Assembly: GCA_010692635.1 (NCBI GenBank)
Contig: JAAHGL010000056.1
Span: 1 to 38,944, forward strand
Length of the DNA: 38,944 bases
Direction of reading: 5' to 3'
Source: Symploca sp. SIO2C1
GTDB lineage: Bacteria > Cyanobacteriota > Cyanobacteriia > Cyanobacteriales > Coleofasciculaceae
The notes under the pieces were generated by a model, which worked only from the letters and a program-made list of their open reading frames with translations, was not told the origin of the DNA and did not search any database. How positions within the stretch are numbered: position 1 is the first letter of the stretch; the number at the start of each line of letters is the position of its first letter. The position numbers and the translations under genes are program-made. Shown piece by piece: positions 25,201 to 32,300 of this stretch.

Positions 25201-25946
25201 TGGCCCATTATCGTCGGGCTCTGGGATTGCCAGGATTGAGCATTCATTGGGGAGCCGTTGCTCAAGTAGGGGAGGCAGCCGAACGAGGTGCAGATGTCAA
25301 AGTACACAAGCAGGGTTTAGGTGCGATCGCTCCCAATCAGGTGTTAGAATCCCTGGAGCTACTCATGAATGGTGCAGATGCAGAAGTAGGAGTGGTGCCA
25401 ATTGAGTGGTTAGCTTGGCAGGAGAGAATAGAACAATGGTCTTTTTTAGCAGATTGGCAGGAAATAATCCAAACCCATCCTGAAATATCTAAGTCAGAAT
25501 TTCTGTTAAAGCTGGAGGCAACAGCACTCAACGAACGTCACTCATTATTAGTAGCTTATATCCGTCGTCAATTAGCCCTAGTCTTAGGAATCAATGAGCC
25601 TGAATCCATTGCCTTAGAAACCGGCTTTTTTGACCTAGGTATGGATTCTTTGACCTCTGTCGAGTTGAGAAATAAGTTGCAAACCAGCTTTGCTTGTTCC
25701 TTGCCATCAACTCTCGCTTTTGAGCATCCAAATATTCAGTCCTTAACTGATTACCTAGAAGAAAAAATAATTCTCTCATCAGATGGTACAAAAACTGAAC
25801 CTGAAATACCGAAGGTGATGGTAGATGAAGTATCCTTCGAGCCAGAGGTTTCTGAAACTCTACTGGCTGAAATTAATCAGCTTTCCGAAGATGAAATGGA
25901 TCTAGCGATTGACGAAGCTATCAGTCAACTTGATCAATTTCTATAG
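19218..25946 (+). CDS. Type I polyketide synthase PksA: KS-AT-DH-cMT-KR-ACP
   Basis: A 2242-residue modular PKS. KS (about 3-427): DTACSSSL with Cys174, EAHGTGT and KTNIGHLEP. AT (about 539-890): GQGSQY, GHSVGEY with Ser636, and HAFH at 736, the malonyl-type signature. DH (about 908-1190): catalytic His940 in SDHRVFNRALFP and FHPALLDAALQ. C-methyltransferase: LEIGAGTGGTTS near 1423 and IIAANVLHAT. KR: GGMGGLG near 1844 and FSSAAS, but His1985 stands where Tyr is expected (GQGNHSTANAF). ACP: GMDSL with Ser2144. It ends in an acidic helical tail, a likely docking element. There is no N-terminal docking coiled coil, which fits the first elongation protein. ATG 19218 is favoured over TTG 19173 because the KS begins immediately after it. 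Confidence 0.95.
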   Translation: MPREPIAIVGIACRFPGAKNPQAFWKLLCNGIDAITEVPTYRWDNQLFYDPDPSQPGTMNTKWGGFLDQIDQFDPQFFGISPRETQTMDPQQRLLLELAWEALEDAGQPPSALAGQPVGVFIGASSLDYYELIAQNTSNYTTYTATGTRNCINANRLSYFFDFHGPSLAIDTACSSSLVAVHLACQSLWSGESTLALVGGVNLIASPWMSVATAQGGFMAPDGRCKTFDAKADGYVRGEGAGLVILKPLSQALAEGDRIYALVKGSATNQDGYSNGLTAPNPLAQEAVLRAAYQNAEIDPAQVQYIEAHGTGTQLGDPMEMKALGAVLSQNRAPGDYCTVGSVKTNIGHLEPAAGIAGLIKVALSLHYGQIPPNLHFSEPNPYINFEQLPLRVQEKLIPWQKKLVPAIAGVSSFGFGGTNAHVVLAEVGKNSPPAPPQEGSKEEGLLERGVHLLTLSAKTEAALEQLVTSYEKHIKKHPELAIADVCYTANVGRMHFPHRLAIVTKSTQQLEEQLKATGEGEETPGVLRGQKFGRKRPKVAFLFTGQGSQYLNMGRQLYETQPTFRQTLDQCEELLREYLEHPLLELLYSQKTQKSNSSLLDQTAYTQPALFALEYALAKLWESWGIKPKVVMGHSVGEYVAATIAGVFSLEDGLKLIAARGSLMQQLPSGGEMVSLLASESQVKEAIAEYSSQVAIAAINGPESVVISGASEAIADVCSKLEAMGIKTKPLQVSHAFHSPLMEPMLAEFEAVAKEVIYSQPRIPLISNVTGKQVSSEITTAEYWVSHIRQPVYFAQSMTTLHEQGYELYLEIGPKPVLLGMGRQCLPEGIGLWLPSLRPGVEEWQLMLSSLGQLYVQGAKVDWVEFEQDDTHQKVALPTYPFQRERYWIETHNNAPNKQHLSTDKNYHPLLGQKLNCAGEQQIFASWIGEDSPSYLSDHRVFNRALFPTTAYLEIAVAAGNERFKTPYIVVEDLIIKQGLILPDGDLLSAQTIIKPLEKQSYQFQIFTQPEQQNQEEAEWVLHATGKIRKNPTDTAPTKVDLKQYQAECSQSIEVQQHYQQCQQIGIEYGSSFQGIQQLWSGENQALAYITLPEELIAQTTDYQFHPALLDAALQVIFQTLPKTDTNQTYLPIGIEQFQVYSPPGLSLWAYASVTQPKLETQPNLTIQATLMSPQGETIATVEGLQVKLATQQALLRTADESITNWFYEVEWRHKGLLGRLLPPDFLLKPLEVEQKLTPNLKELVTQVDKNTASQITTQLEQLSIDYILQALQSMGWSYQPTESFHSDAAVQSLGIVPNQRRLFQRLLQILAEAGILQSHQQQWHVQQTLEQVNPSEKSQSLLNQYPEEAATLTLLDRCASQLSGVLQGTIDPVQLVFPQGDLTTATQLYQDSTVAQVMNTIVQKAITQAIEKLPPSRGVRLLEIGAGTGGTTSYILPHLNPHQTEYIFTDIGALFTNKAQERFRDYRFVGYQTLDIELDPTTQGFDSHQYDVIIAANVLHATSNLKQTLSHVRQLLAPGGMLVLSEATTRISWVDLIFGLLEGWWKFTDYELRPDYPLLSRQQWKKVLSETGFTQVVTLPEVEGMAQTLFDQAVIVAQAAPTSPEPISSEAKGWLILADKEGIAQQLVSQLRSVGGVCTLVFAGESYQQLAPDKFTINPDNPAEFEQLMETVAAKSASLSGVVQCWTTEADVGKTINSSELEHLSKRGCGTTLSLVQALVQAKLSQPPRLWLVTCGSQPVPSDNPVIPGVAQSSVWGMGKVISLEHPELDCVRLDLDPQQTIEAQAKALFEEIWSKDREDQVAWRGDSRYVARLVTTPHQQTDATTQESLNFREDATYLITGGMGGLGLLVARWMVELGAQHLVLLGRRAPDDAARKKITELEMAGAKVVVEKADVSDVASMRGVVDKIEQSKVPLAGVIHAAGMLSDGVLQNQSWSSFEQVMAPKVQGAWHLHQLTQNQPLDFFVLFSSAASLFGSPGQGNHSTANAFLDGLAHYRRALGLPGLSIHWGAVAQVGEAAERGADVKVHKQGLGAIAPNQVLESLELLMNGADAEVGVVPIEWLAWQERIEQWSFLADWQEIIQTHPEISKSEFLLKLEATALNERHSLLVAYIRRQLALVLGINEPESIALETGFFDLGMDSLTSVELRNKLQTSFACSLPSTLAFEHPNIQSLTDYLEEKIILSSDGTKTEPEIPKVMVDEVSFEPEVSETLLAEINQLSEDEMDLAIDEAISQLDQFL
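20511..20541 (+). repeat. GC-rich palindrome in PksA KS-AT linker
   Basis: The core CCCCTCC-CCA-GGAGGGG (20521-20537) has a preceding C-rich arm. It encodes the low-complexity linker NSPPAPPQEGS between the KS and AT domains. Related cores lie in PksB and twice in PksC. Confidence 0.75.
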
Positions 25947-25967
25947 GTAAGCCATTCAAAAATTAAT

Positions 25968-25988
25968 AATGACTAATGAATAATGAAT
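25968..25988 (+). repeat. Three AATGAMT heptamers containing the pksB start
   Basis: AATGACT, AATGAAT, AATGAAT follow one another. Each contains an ATG. The first two open five-codon frames ending in TAA (25969-25983 and 25976-25990); the third (25983) opens pksB. No Shine-Dalgarno sequence is visible. The unit resembles cyanobacterial STRR heptamers. Confidence 0.75.
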
Positions 25989-28900
25989 AATTACCTCTCC
26001 TCAAAAAAACAACTCTCTAATCAGCAACGTCTACTGCTAAAAATTAAACAAGCAACTGCCAAACTGCATGAAATTGAAACAGCAGCTACCGAGCCCATAG
26101 CCATTATTGGCATTGGCTGTCGTTTTCCTGGTGGTGTTGATAGTTCAGAGACTTACTGGAAATTTCTCCAAGAGGCAAAGGATGTCAGAACAGAGATTCC
26201 TAAAGACCGATGGGATATCAATCTCTACTATGACCCAAACCCTAATGTAACTGGTAAAATCTATGTTCGTCAGGGTTATTTTCTCCAACAACCAATAGAC
26301 CAATTTGATCCTGCCTTTTTTGGTATTTCTGGAACAGAAGCCGCGAAGATAGACGCCTCGCAAAGGCTGCTTTTAGAAGTTACTTGGGAAGCTTTGGAAA
26401 ATGCAGGTATCTCCCCCAAGAGTTTAAAAAACACTGATACAGGTGTATACATTGGTCAGATGAACAATGATTATGCCATTATTGGTGCTAATTCATTGCC
26501 TGACAAGTTACCTGATTTTTATTTAGGAATAGGTACGACTCCCAGTATGTCCGCAGGTAGAATTGCCTACATTTTGGGGTTACAAGGACCTACTTTATTC
26601 CTAGACACATCCTGTTCTTCGTCTTTAGTTACCTTACATTTAGCTTGCCAAAGTTTACGCTCTAGGGAGTCGAATCTAGCTCTAGTGGGAGGAGTAAACC
26701 TGATGCTTTCCCCCGATGCTACTCATGCACTTTGTCAAGGTAGAGCTTTATCACCTGATAGTCGGTGTAAAGCCTTTGATGCCTCTGCTGATGGTTTCGC
26801 TCGAGGGGAAGGTTGTGGCATAGTTGTACTCAAGCGTCTTCGAGATGCTCTAGCAGATAGCGATCGCATTTTAGCACTGGTCAAAGGTTCAGCGATTAAT
26901 CACGATGGTCCCAGTAGCGGGTTGACTGTTCCCAATCAGCAGGCTCAGAAAAAGGTCATTCGTCAAGCCTTGAAAAATGCGAAGGTAGACCCATTACAAA
27001 TTGATTACGTTGAGTGCCATGGTACGGGTACGTCTCTGGGAGATCCTTTGGAGGTAAGAGCAATTGAAGAGGTTTATTGTCAACAAAGAACTAAAGAACA
27101 ACTTCTGCTCTTAGGTGCAGTCAAAAGTAATATTGGGCACTTGGAGGGAGCAGCAGGAATCGCAGGTTTAATTAAAGTTGTTCTGGCTCTTCAACATCAA
27201 GAGATTCCGGCAAATCTTCATTTCAATGAGCCTAATCCTCGAATTGATTGGGAGCAAATACCAATTAAGGTTCCGACAACAGCTATCCCTTGGACTAAAG
27301 GAGACAAACCTCGTTTGGCTGGAATCAGTGGATTTGGCATGAGTGGTACTAATGCTCATGTCATTTTAGAAGAAGCACCAACAGAAGGCAACAGAACCCA
27401 CCCCCGCCCCTCCCAGGAGGAGAGCGAGGAGGGAAACAGCAGGGGAACAGGAGGGGAGCAGGTAACAGTTAACAGCGAAGATGACTTAGAACGTCCGGTT
27501 CATCTATTAACGCTGTCAGCCAAAACTGAAACTGCTCTTGCTCAATTAGTTACTAATTATCAAAATTATTTCCCAACTCATCCAGAATTAGGGGTAGCTG
27601 ATATATGTTATACAGCTAATACAGGACGTAGCCACTTCAACCACAGACTAGCAGTTGTTGCCTCTAACCAACAAGACTTAGCTGAAAAACTCCGAGATTA
27701 CCAACAAACAGAGGAAGTAACAGGAGTATTCTCAGGAAAACTCTCCTACAACAACACAGTACCCAAAGTAGCTTTTCTCTTCCTTGATAAGGACTCAAAG
27801 TATATTAACAGAGGACGGCAACTGTATGAAACTCAACCGACTTTTCGTCAAGCTTTAGATAAATGTGACCAAATCCTACATCCCTATTTAGAAAATTCAC
27901 TCTTGGATGTTATGTATGGGGAACAGGAAACAGGTCATGGGGAAGTTTTATCCCTACTAGACCAAAGTACCTACAGTCAACCTGTACTATTTGCTATAGA
28001 ATATGCATTAGCACAGTTATGGCAATCATGGGGTATTAAACCAGATGTCCTTTTAGGTAGCAATGTAGGGGAATATGTAGCAGCTTGCTTAGCAGGAGTC
28101 TTCAGTTTAGAAGACGGACTCAAATTAATTGCCACTAGAGGCAAATTAATGCAACAGTTTCCTAGTAATCTAGTCCCAGGAATAACATCAGAGTTTGAAA
28201 GTGTAGCCAAAGAAATCACTTACAGTCAACCTCAAATACCACTTATTTCTAACGTTACTGGTGAACGAGTAGAGAAGGGTTTCAAAGCTGAATATTGGGT
28301 AAATCATCTCCGGGAACCTCTACCCTTAGTTCAAACTATGGAGACTCTAGAACAAGAAGGCTATGAACTATTCCTAGAAATCGGACTTTTTAGTCGTTTA
28401 GTTACCAAGCCCCTAAAGTTGGAATTAGAGCAGACAGAAGCCTGCTTGTCTTCGTTGTCTCCACCTCAAGCAGAATGGCAATCAATGTTGGCAAGTTTAG
28501 CACAACTATATATCAAAGGAGTCAATATTGATTGGTCGGGGTTTGATAAAGATTATCTTCGCTCTAAAGTGGTACTGCCCACTTATCCATTTCACAGACA
28601 GCGTTATTGGCTTGAAACTTCTGAAGTCAAGCAATCAAAAGATATTCCAGAAACTAACTCAAGTCCAATTTTTGACCTGATCAACCAAGGTGATGCAGAA
28701 GGATTAACTCAGGAACTCAATTTGGCTGAAAACTTTACAGAAGCTGAGCAGGAAATCTTGCCCAAACTGCTAAACACGTTAATCAAAAGACATCGAAATC
28801 ATCTTAAATATCCAGGTCTAAATTCTGGATTTTTACAACAGCTAAGGGAGACACCAGATAGAGAGCGTTCAGGGTTGATGCTCAATTATCTACAAAACTT

Positions 28901-29303
28901 AGTAGGTAATTTATTAGGATTAGACAAATCTCAGAAGCCAGATTCACAGTTAGGATTTGCTGATCTAGGTTTGGACTATGCAATGATGCTCGAATTAGGA
29001 GAAACCTTAGAAACCAGTTTTGGTTGTTTAGTATCAGTCACAACCTTGCTTGAGCACTTCAATATCCAAAAAATGTCAGATTATTTAATTATCCAAATTT
29101 TGGGAAAAGAATCAGAAAATAAAAATGAAATTTTAGACTTGACAAATCAAAATCAGACAATTAATCTGAACAGTGAAATTGAAAAAATTGAAACACTCGG
29201 TGAAGAAGCGATCGCGACGGCTATTCAAGAAGAAAAAATAGCCACAGCTATTCAAGACGAGCTAAAAGAAATTACACTTCTACTTGACAACGAGGAGGGC
29301 TAA
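25983..29303 (+). CDS. Type I polyketide synthase PksB: intact KS with degenerate AT and ACP
   Basis: A 1106-residue single-module PKS. An N-terminal helical docking segment (1-36) precedes a KS (37-464) with all catalytic residues: Cys211 in DTSCSSSL, His in ECHGTGT and His in NIGHLEG. The AT region (about 596-876) is recognisable by its ends (VAFLF and LPTYPFHRQRYW) but reads FLDKDSKY for FTGQGSQY and GSNVGEY for GHSVGEY (Asn694 for the nucleophile Ser). It also lacks about 70 residues, including the HAFH segment. The ACP (about 966-1036) has LGLDYAM where LGMDSL is expected, with Tyr999 for the phosphopantetheine Ser. No reductive domain is present. A Glu-rich helical tail follows. The frame is continuous, so this is not an ordinary pseudogene. 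It lies 36 bases after pksA and one base before pksC. Confidence 0.93.
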   Translation: MNNYLSSKKQLSNQQRLLLKIKQATAKLHEIETAATEPIAIIGIGCRFPGGVDSSETYWKFLQEAKDVRTEIPKDRWDINLYYDPNPNVTGKIYVRQGYFLQQPIDQFDPAFFGISGTEAAKIDASQRLLLEVTWEALENAGISPKSLKNTDTGVYIGQMNNDYAIIGANSLPDKLPDFYLGIGTTPSMSAGRIAYILGLQGPTLFLDTSCSSSLVTLHLACQSLRSRESNLALVGGVNLMLSPDATHALCQGRALSPDSRCKAFDASADGFARGEGCGIVVLKRLRDALADSDRILALVKGSAINHDGPSSGLTVPNQQAQKKVIRQALKNAKVDPLQIDYVECHGTGTSLGDPLEVRAIEEVYCQQRTKEQLLLLGAVKSNIGHLEGAAGIAGLIKVVLALQHQEIPANLHFNEPNPRIDWEQIPIKVPTTAIPWTKGDKPRLAGISGFGMSGTNAHVILEEAPTEGNRTHPRPSQEESEEGNSRGTGGEQVTVNSEDDLERPVHLLTLSAKTETALAQLVTNYQNYFPTHPELGVADICYTANTGRSHFNHRLAVVASNQQDLAEKLRDYQQTEEVTGVFSGKLSYNNTVPKVAFLFLDKDSKYINRGRQLYETQPTFRQALDKCDQILHPYLENSLLDVMYGEQETGHGEVLSLLDQSTYSQPVLFAIEYALAQLWQSWGIKPDVLLGSNVGEYVAACLAGVFSLEDGLKLIATRGKLMQQFPSNLVPGITSEFESVAKEITYSQPQIPLISNVTGERVEKGFKAEYWVNHLREPLPLVQTMETLEQEGYELFLEIGLFSRLVTKPLKLELEQTEACLSSLSPPQAEWQSMLASLAQLYIKGVNIDWSGFDKDYLRSKVVLPTYPFHRQRYWLETSEVKQSKDIPETNSSPIFDLINQGDAEGLTQELNLAENFTEAEQEILPKLLNTLIKRHRNHLKYPGLNSGFLQQLRETPDRERSGLMLNYLQNLVGNLLGLDKSQKPDSQLGFADLGLDYAMMLELGETLETSFGCLVSVTTLLEHFNIQKMSDYLIIQILGKESENKNEILDLTNQNQTINLNSEIEKIETLGEEAIATAIQEEKIATAIQDELKEITLLLDNEEG
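27396..27433 (+). repeat. GC-rich palindrome in PksB KS-AT linker
   Basis: Core CCCCTCC-CA-GGAGGAG (27407-27422) within ACCCACCCCCG... encodes part of NRTHPRPSQEESEEGN. It occupies the same linker position as the copy in PksA. Confidence 0.75.
29292..29298 (+). promoter_or_regulatory. Shine-Dalgarno site deciding the pksC GTG start
   Basis: GAGGAGG ends six bases before GTG 29305 and lies inside the last codons of pksB. It supports GTG 29305 over the TTG at 29284, and suggests translational coupling with pksB, whose TAA ends at 29303. Confidence 0.8.
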
Positions 29304-29304
29304 C

Positions 29305-32300
29305 GTGACCAATATTTCCGGGGCAGAACAACAAGTTGTTTCCTCCCAACAAGTGCTTCAAACTATTAAAGAAATGCGCAATAGACTTGAAGCAGTCAAC
29401 CAAGAAAAAACCGAACCGATTGCCATTGTCGGAGTAGGGTGTCGATTTCCGGGGAATGCCAATGACCCTGCCTCATTCTGGCATTTATTACACGAAGGGA
29501 TAGATGCTATTGGTGAAGTCCCACCCGGTCGTTGGGATGTTGATGCCTACTACGACCCCAACCCCGATGCACCAGGTAAAACCTACACCAAACAAGGTGG
29601 GTATATCCAGCAAGTTGATCAGTTCGACCCCTTATTTTTTGGCATTTCCCCCAGAGAAGCGGTTAGTCTAGACCCTCAACAAAGACTATTATTAGAAGTC
29701 ACTTGGGAAGCCTTAGAAAACGCAGGGATTACACCCGCCAGTCTCAGAAACAGTAAAACCGGGGTATATGTAGGCATTTGCACCGATGACTATAGTCAAA
29801 GAATGATGAGTTGGGAAAACCTTGGTTTGATGGATTCCCACTTTGGTACAGGCAACGCCCGTAGTATGGCAGTTGGTCGCCTTTCTCACCTCCTCGGTTT
29901 ACAAGGACCAAATATCCAGTTAGATACAGCCTGCTCTTCCTCTCTGGTAACTGTGCATTTAGCTTGCCAAAGTTTGCGTTCAAAAGAGAGTAATTTAGCG
30001 ATCGCAGGTGGAGTAAATCTGATTCTTTGGCCTGTAGGTACAATCGGTCGTTGTCGCTTAAAAGCGATCGCTCCAGATGGTCGCTGCAAAACCTTTGATG
30101 CCTCCGGTGACGGTTATGGCCAAGGAGAGGGATGTGGGATGATCGTTCTCAAACGGCTCTCTGATGCTACAGCTGATGGCGATCAAGTTTTAGCTGTGAT
30201 TCGAGGTTCAGCTATCAATCATGACGGACCTAGTAGCGGTTTGACTGTTCCCAACAAAATGGCTCAGAAAGAACTGATTCAGCAAGCACTACAAAATGCC
30301 AAGGTTGAGCCAAATCAGGTGAGTTATATAGAAGCTCACGGTACAGGAACACCTCTAGGCGACCCCATTGAATTAGAGTCTTTGGCGGCAGTTTACGGTC
30401 AAAACCGCCCCATTAATCAACCCTTGGTTGTGGGTTCAGTGAAAACCAACTTCGGGCATTTGGAGGCAGCTGCCGGAGTCTCAGGTTTGATTAAGGTAGT
30501 TTTATCGCTTCAGAACCAAGAAATACCGCCCCACTTGCACTTAGAAAATCCTAATCCCCATATTCAATGGCATCAAATGCCGATAGTTGTTCCCACTTCA
30601 GGAATTCCCTGGCAACGAGGTAATCAACCTAGAATTGCAGGGATTAGCGCGTTTGGAATAAGTGGTACGAACGCTCATATTATTTTGGAGGAAGCTCCAG
30701 GAGAAGGCAACAGTGAAGATTGCTTAGAACGTCCGTTGCATCTATTAACCCTGTCGGCAAAAACAGAAAATGGACTGGCAGAGTTAGTGAGTCGTTATCA
30801 GAACTATCTGGACAATCATCCAGAACTAGATTTAGAAGATATCTGTTACACAGCTAACATAGGGCGATCGCATTTTAATCATAGACTGGCAGTTGTTGCT
30901 GCTGACAAAACTGAACTGGCGACAAAACTTAGCGATCGCTTAATAGGAAAAGAAGTTACCGGAATATTTTCTGGCCACATTCCCAACACTACAACTTCAC
31001 CCAAAATAGCCTTTCTCTTTACTGGTCAGGGTTCCCAGTATGTCAACATGGGAAGGCAACTATACGAAACTCAACCTGTTTTCCGTCAAGCTCTGAACCA
31101 ATGCAACCAAATTCTGAGTGCAGTTTTAGAGAAGTCTTTGTTAGAGGTACTCTATGGTGATGTAGGGGAGAGGGAACCCACCCCTAACCCCTCCCAGGAG
31201 GGGAAGGCAAGAGGCAAAAGTAATAACTCTCTACTAGATCAAACTGCTTATACTCAACCAGCCCTATTTGCAATTGAATATGCCTTAGCTAAGTTGTGGC
31301 AATCTTGGGGGATTCAGCCGGATGTTGTGATGGGTCATAGTGTAGGAGAATATGTTGCAGCTTGTATCGCCGGAGTATTTAGCCTAGAAGATGGTCTCAA
31401 ACTGATTGCAACCAGGGGACACTTAATGCAGCAGTTGGATGGTGGTGGAGAGATGGTGTCAGTGTTAGCACCAGAATCTCTAGTAAGAGATGCCATCAAG
31501 TCCTACAGCTCCCAAGTAAATATAGCAGCAATTAATGGACCAGAGAGCATTGTCATTTCCGGTCTAGGGGAAGCTATCCAAGCTATTTGTAACAGTTTGT
31601 CAGAGATGGGAGTCAAGACCAAACCACTACAAGTCTCCCATGCTTTTCACTCCCCACTCATGGAACCCATGTTGGCGGAATTTGCAGTTGCTGCTAAAAA
31701 GGTTACTTACAACCAACCACAAATAGACCTAATTTCCAACGTTACCGGAAAGCCAGCAACCGCAGAAATTGCCACCCCTGAATATTGGGTAAATCATGTC
31801 CGCCAACCAGTGAATTTTGCTCAAAGTATGCAAACCTTGCACCAAGAAAACTACCAACTTTTCTTGGAAATCGGACCAAAACCAATATTACTGGGAATGG
31901 GTCGTCAATGTTTGCCCGATGATGTAGGTAATTGGCTCCCTTCCTTACGTCCCCCTCAAAAAGATTGGCAACAAATGCTCGCCAGTTTAGGGCAACTGTA
32001 TACCCAAGGAGTAGCCATCGATTGGTCAGGATTTGACCACGATTATCCCCGTTGCAAAGTCACATTACCTACCTATCCATTTCAAAGGCAACGGTATTGG
32101 CAGGAAGTGAAAGAAAATGGACATCAATCTGGGGATGAAGCTCTCTCAACCCCGATTGTAAAGCTCCTCAACCAAGGTGAAACTCAGGAGTTAGTAGAGG
32201 AAGTAGAACTAGCAGGGGAATTGACAGAAACAGAACGACAACTCCTGCCAAAACTGCTCGAACTTCTAGCAAAACGACAGCAAAATTATCTAGAATTCAA

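Noticed and set aside
25983-29303. Calling pksB a pseudogene
   Set aside because: The frame is continuous over 1106 codons, the KS catalytic residues are intact, and both ends carry docking-like helices; only the AT and ACP are degenerate.
29744-30089. Antisense ORFs inside the pksC KS region (and similar ones at 35893-36111)
   Set aside because: The KS frame on the plus strand is well supported by motifs; the similarity between these antisense ORFs only reflects similarity of the KS genes.
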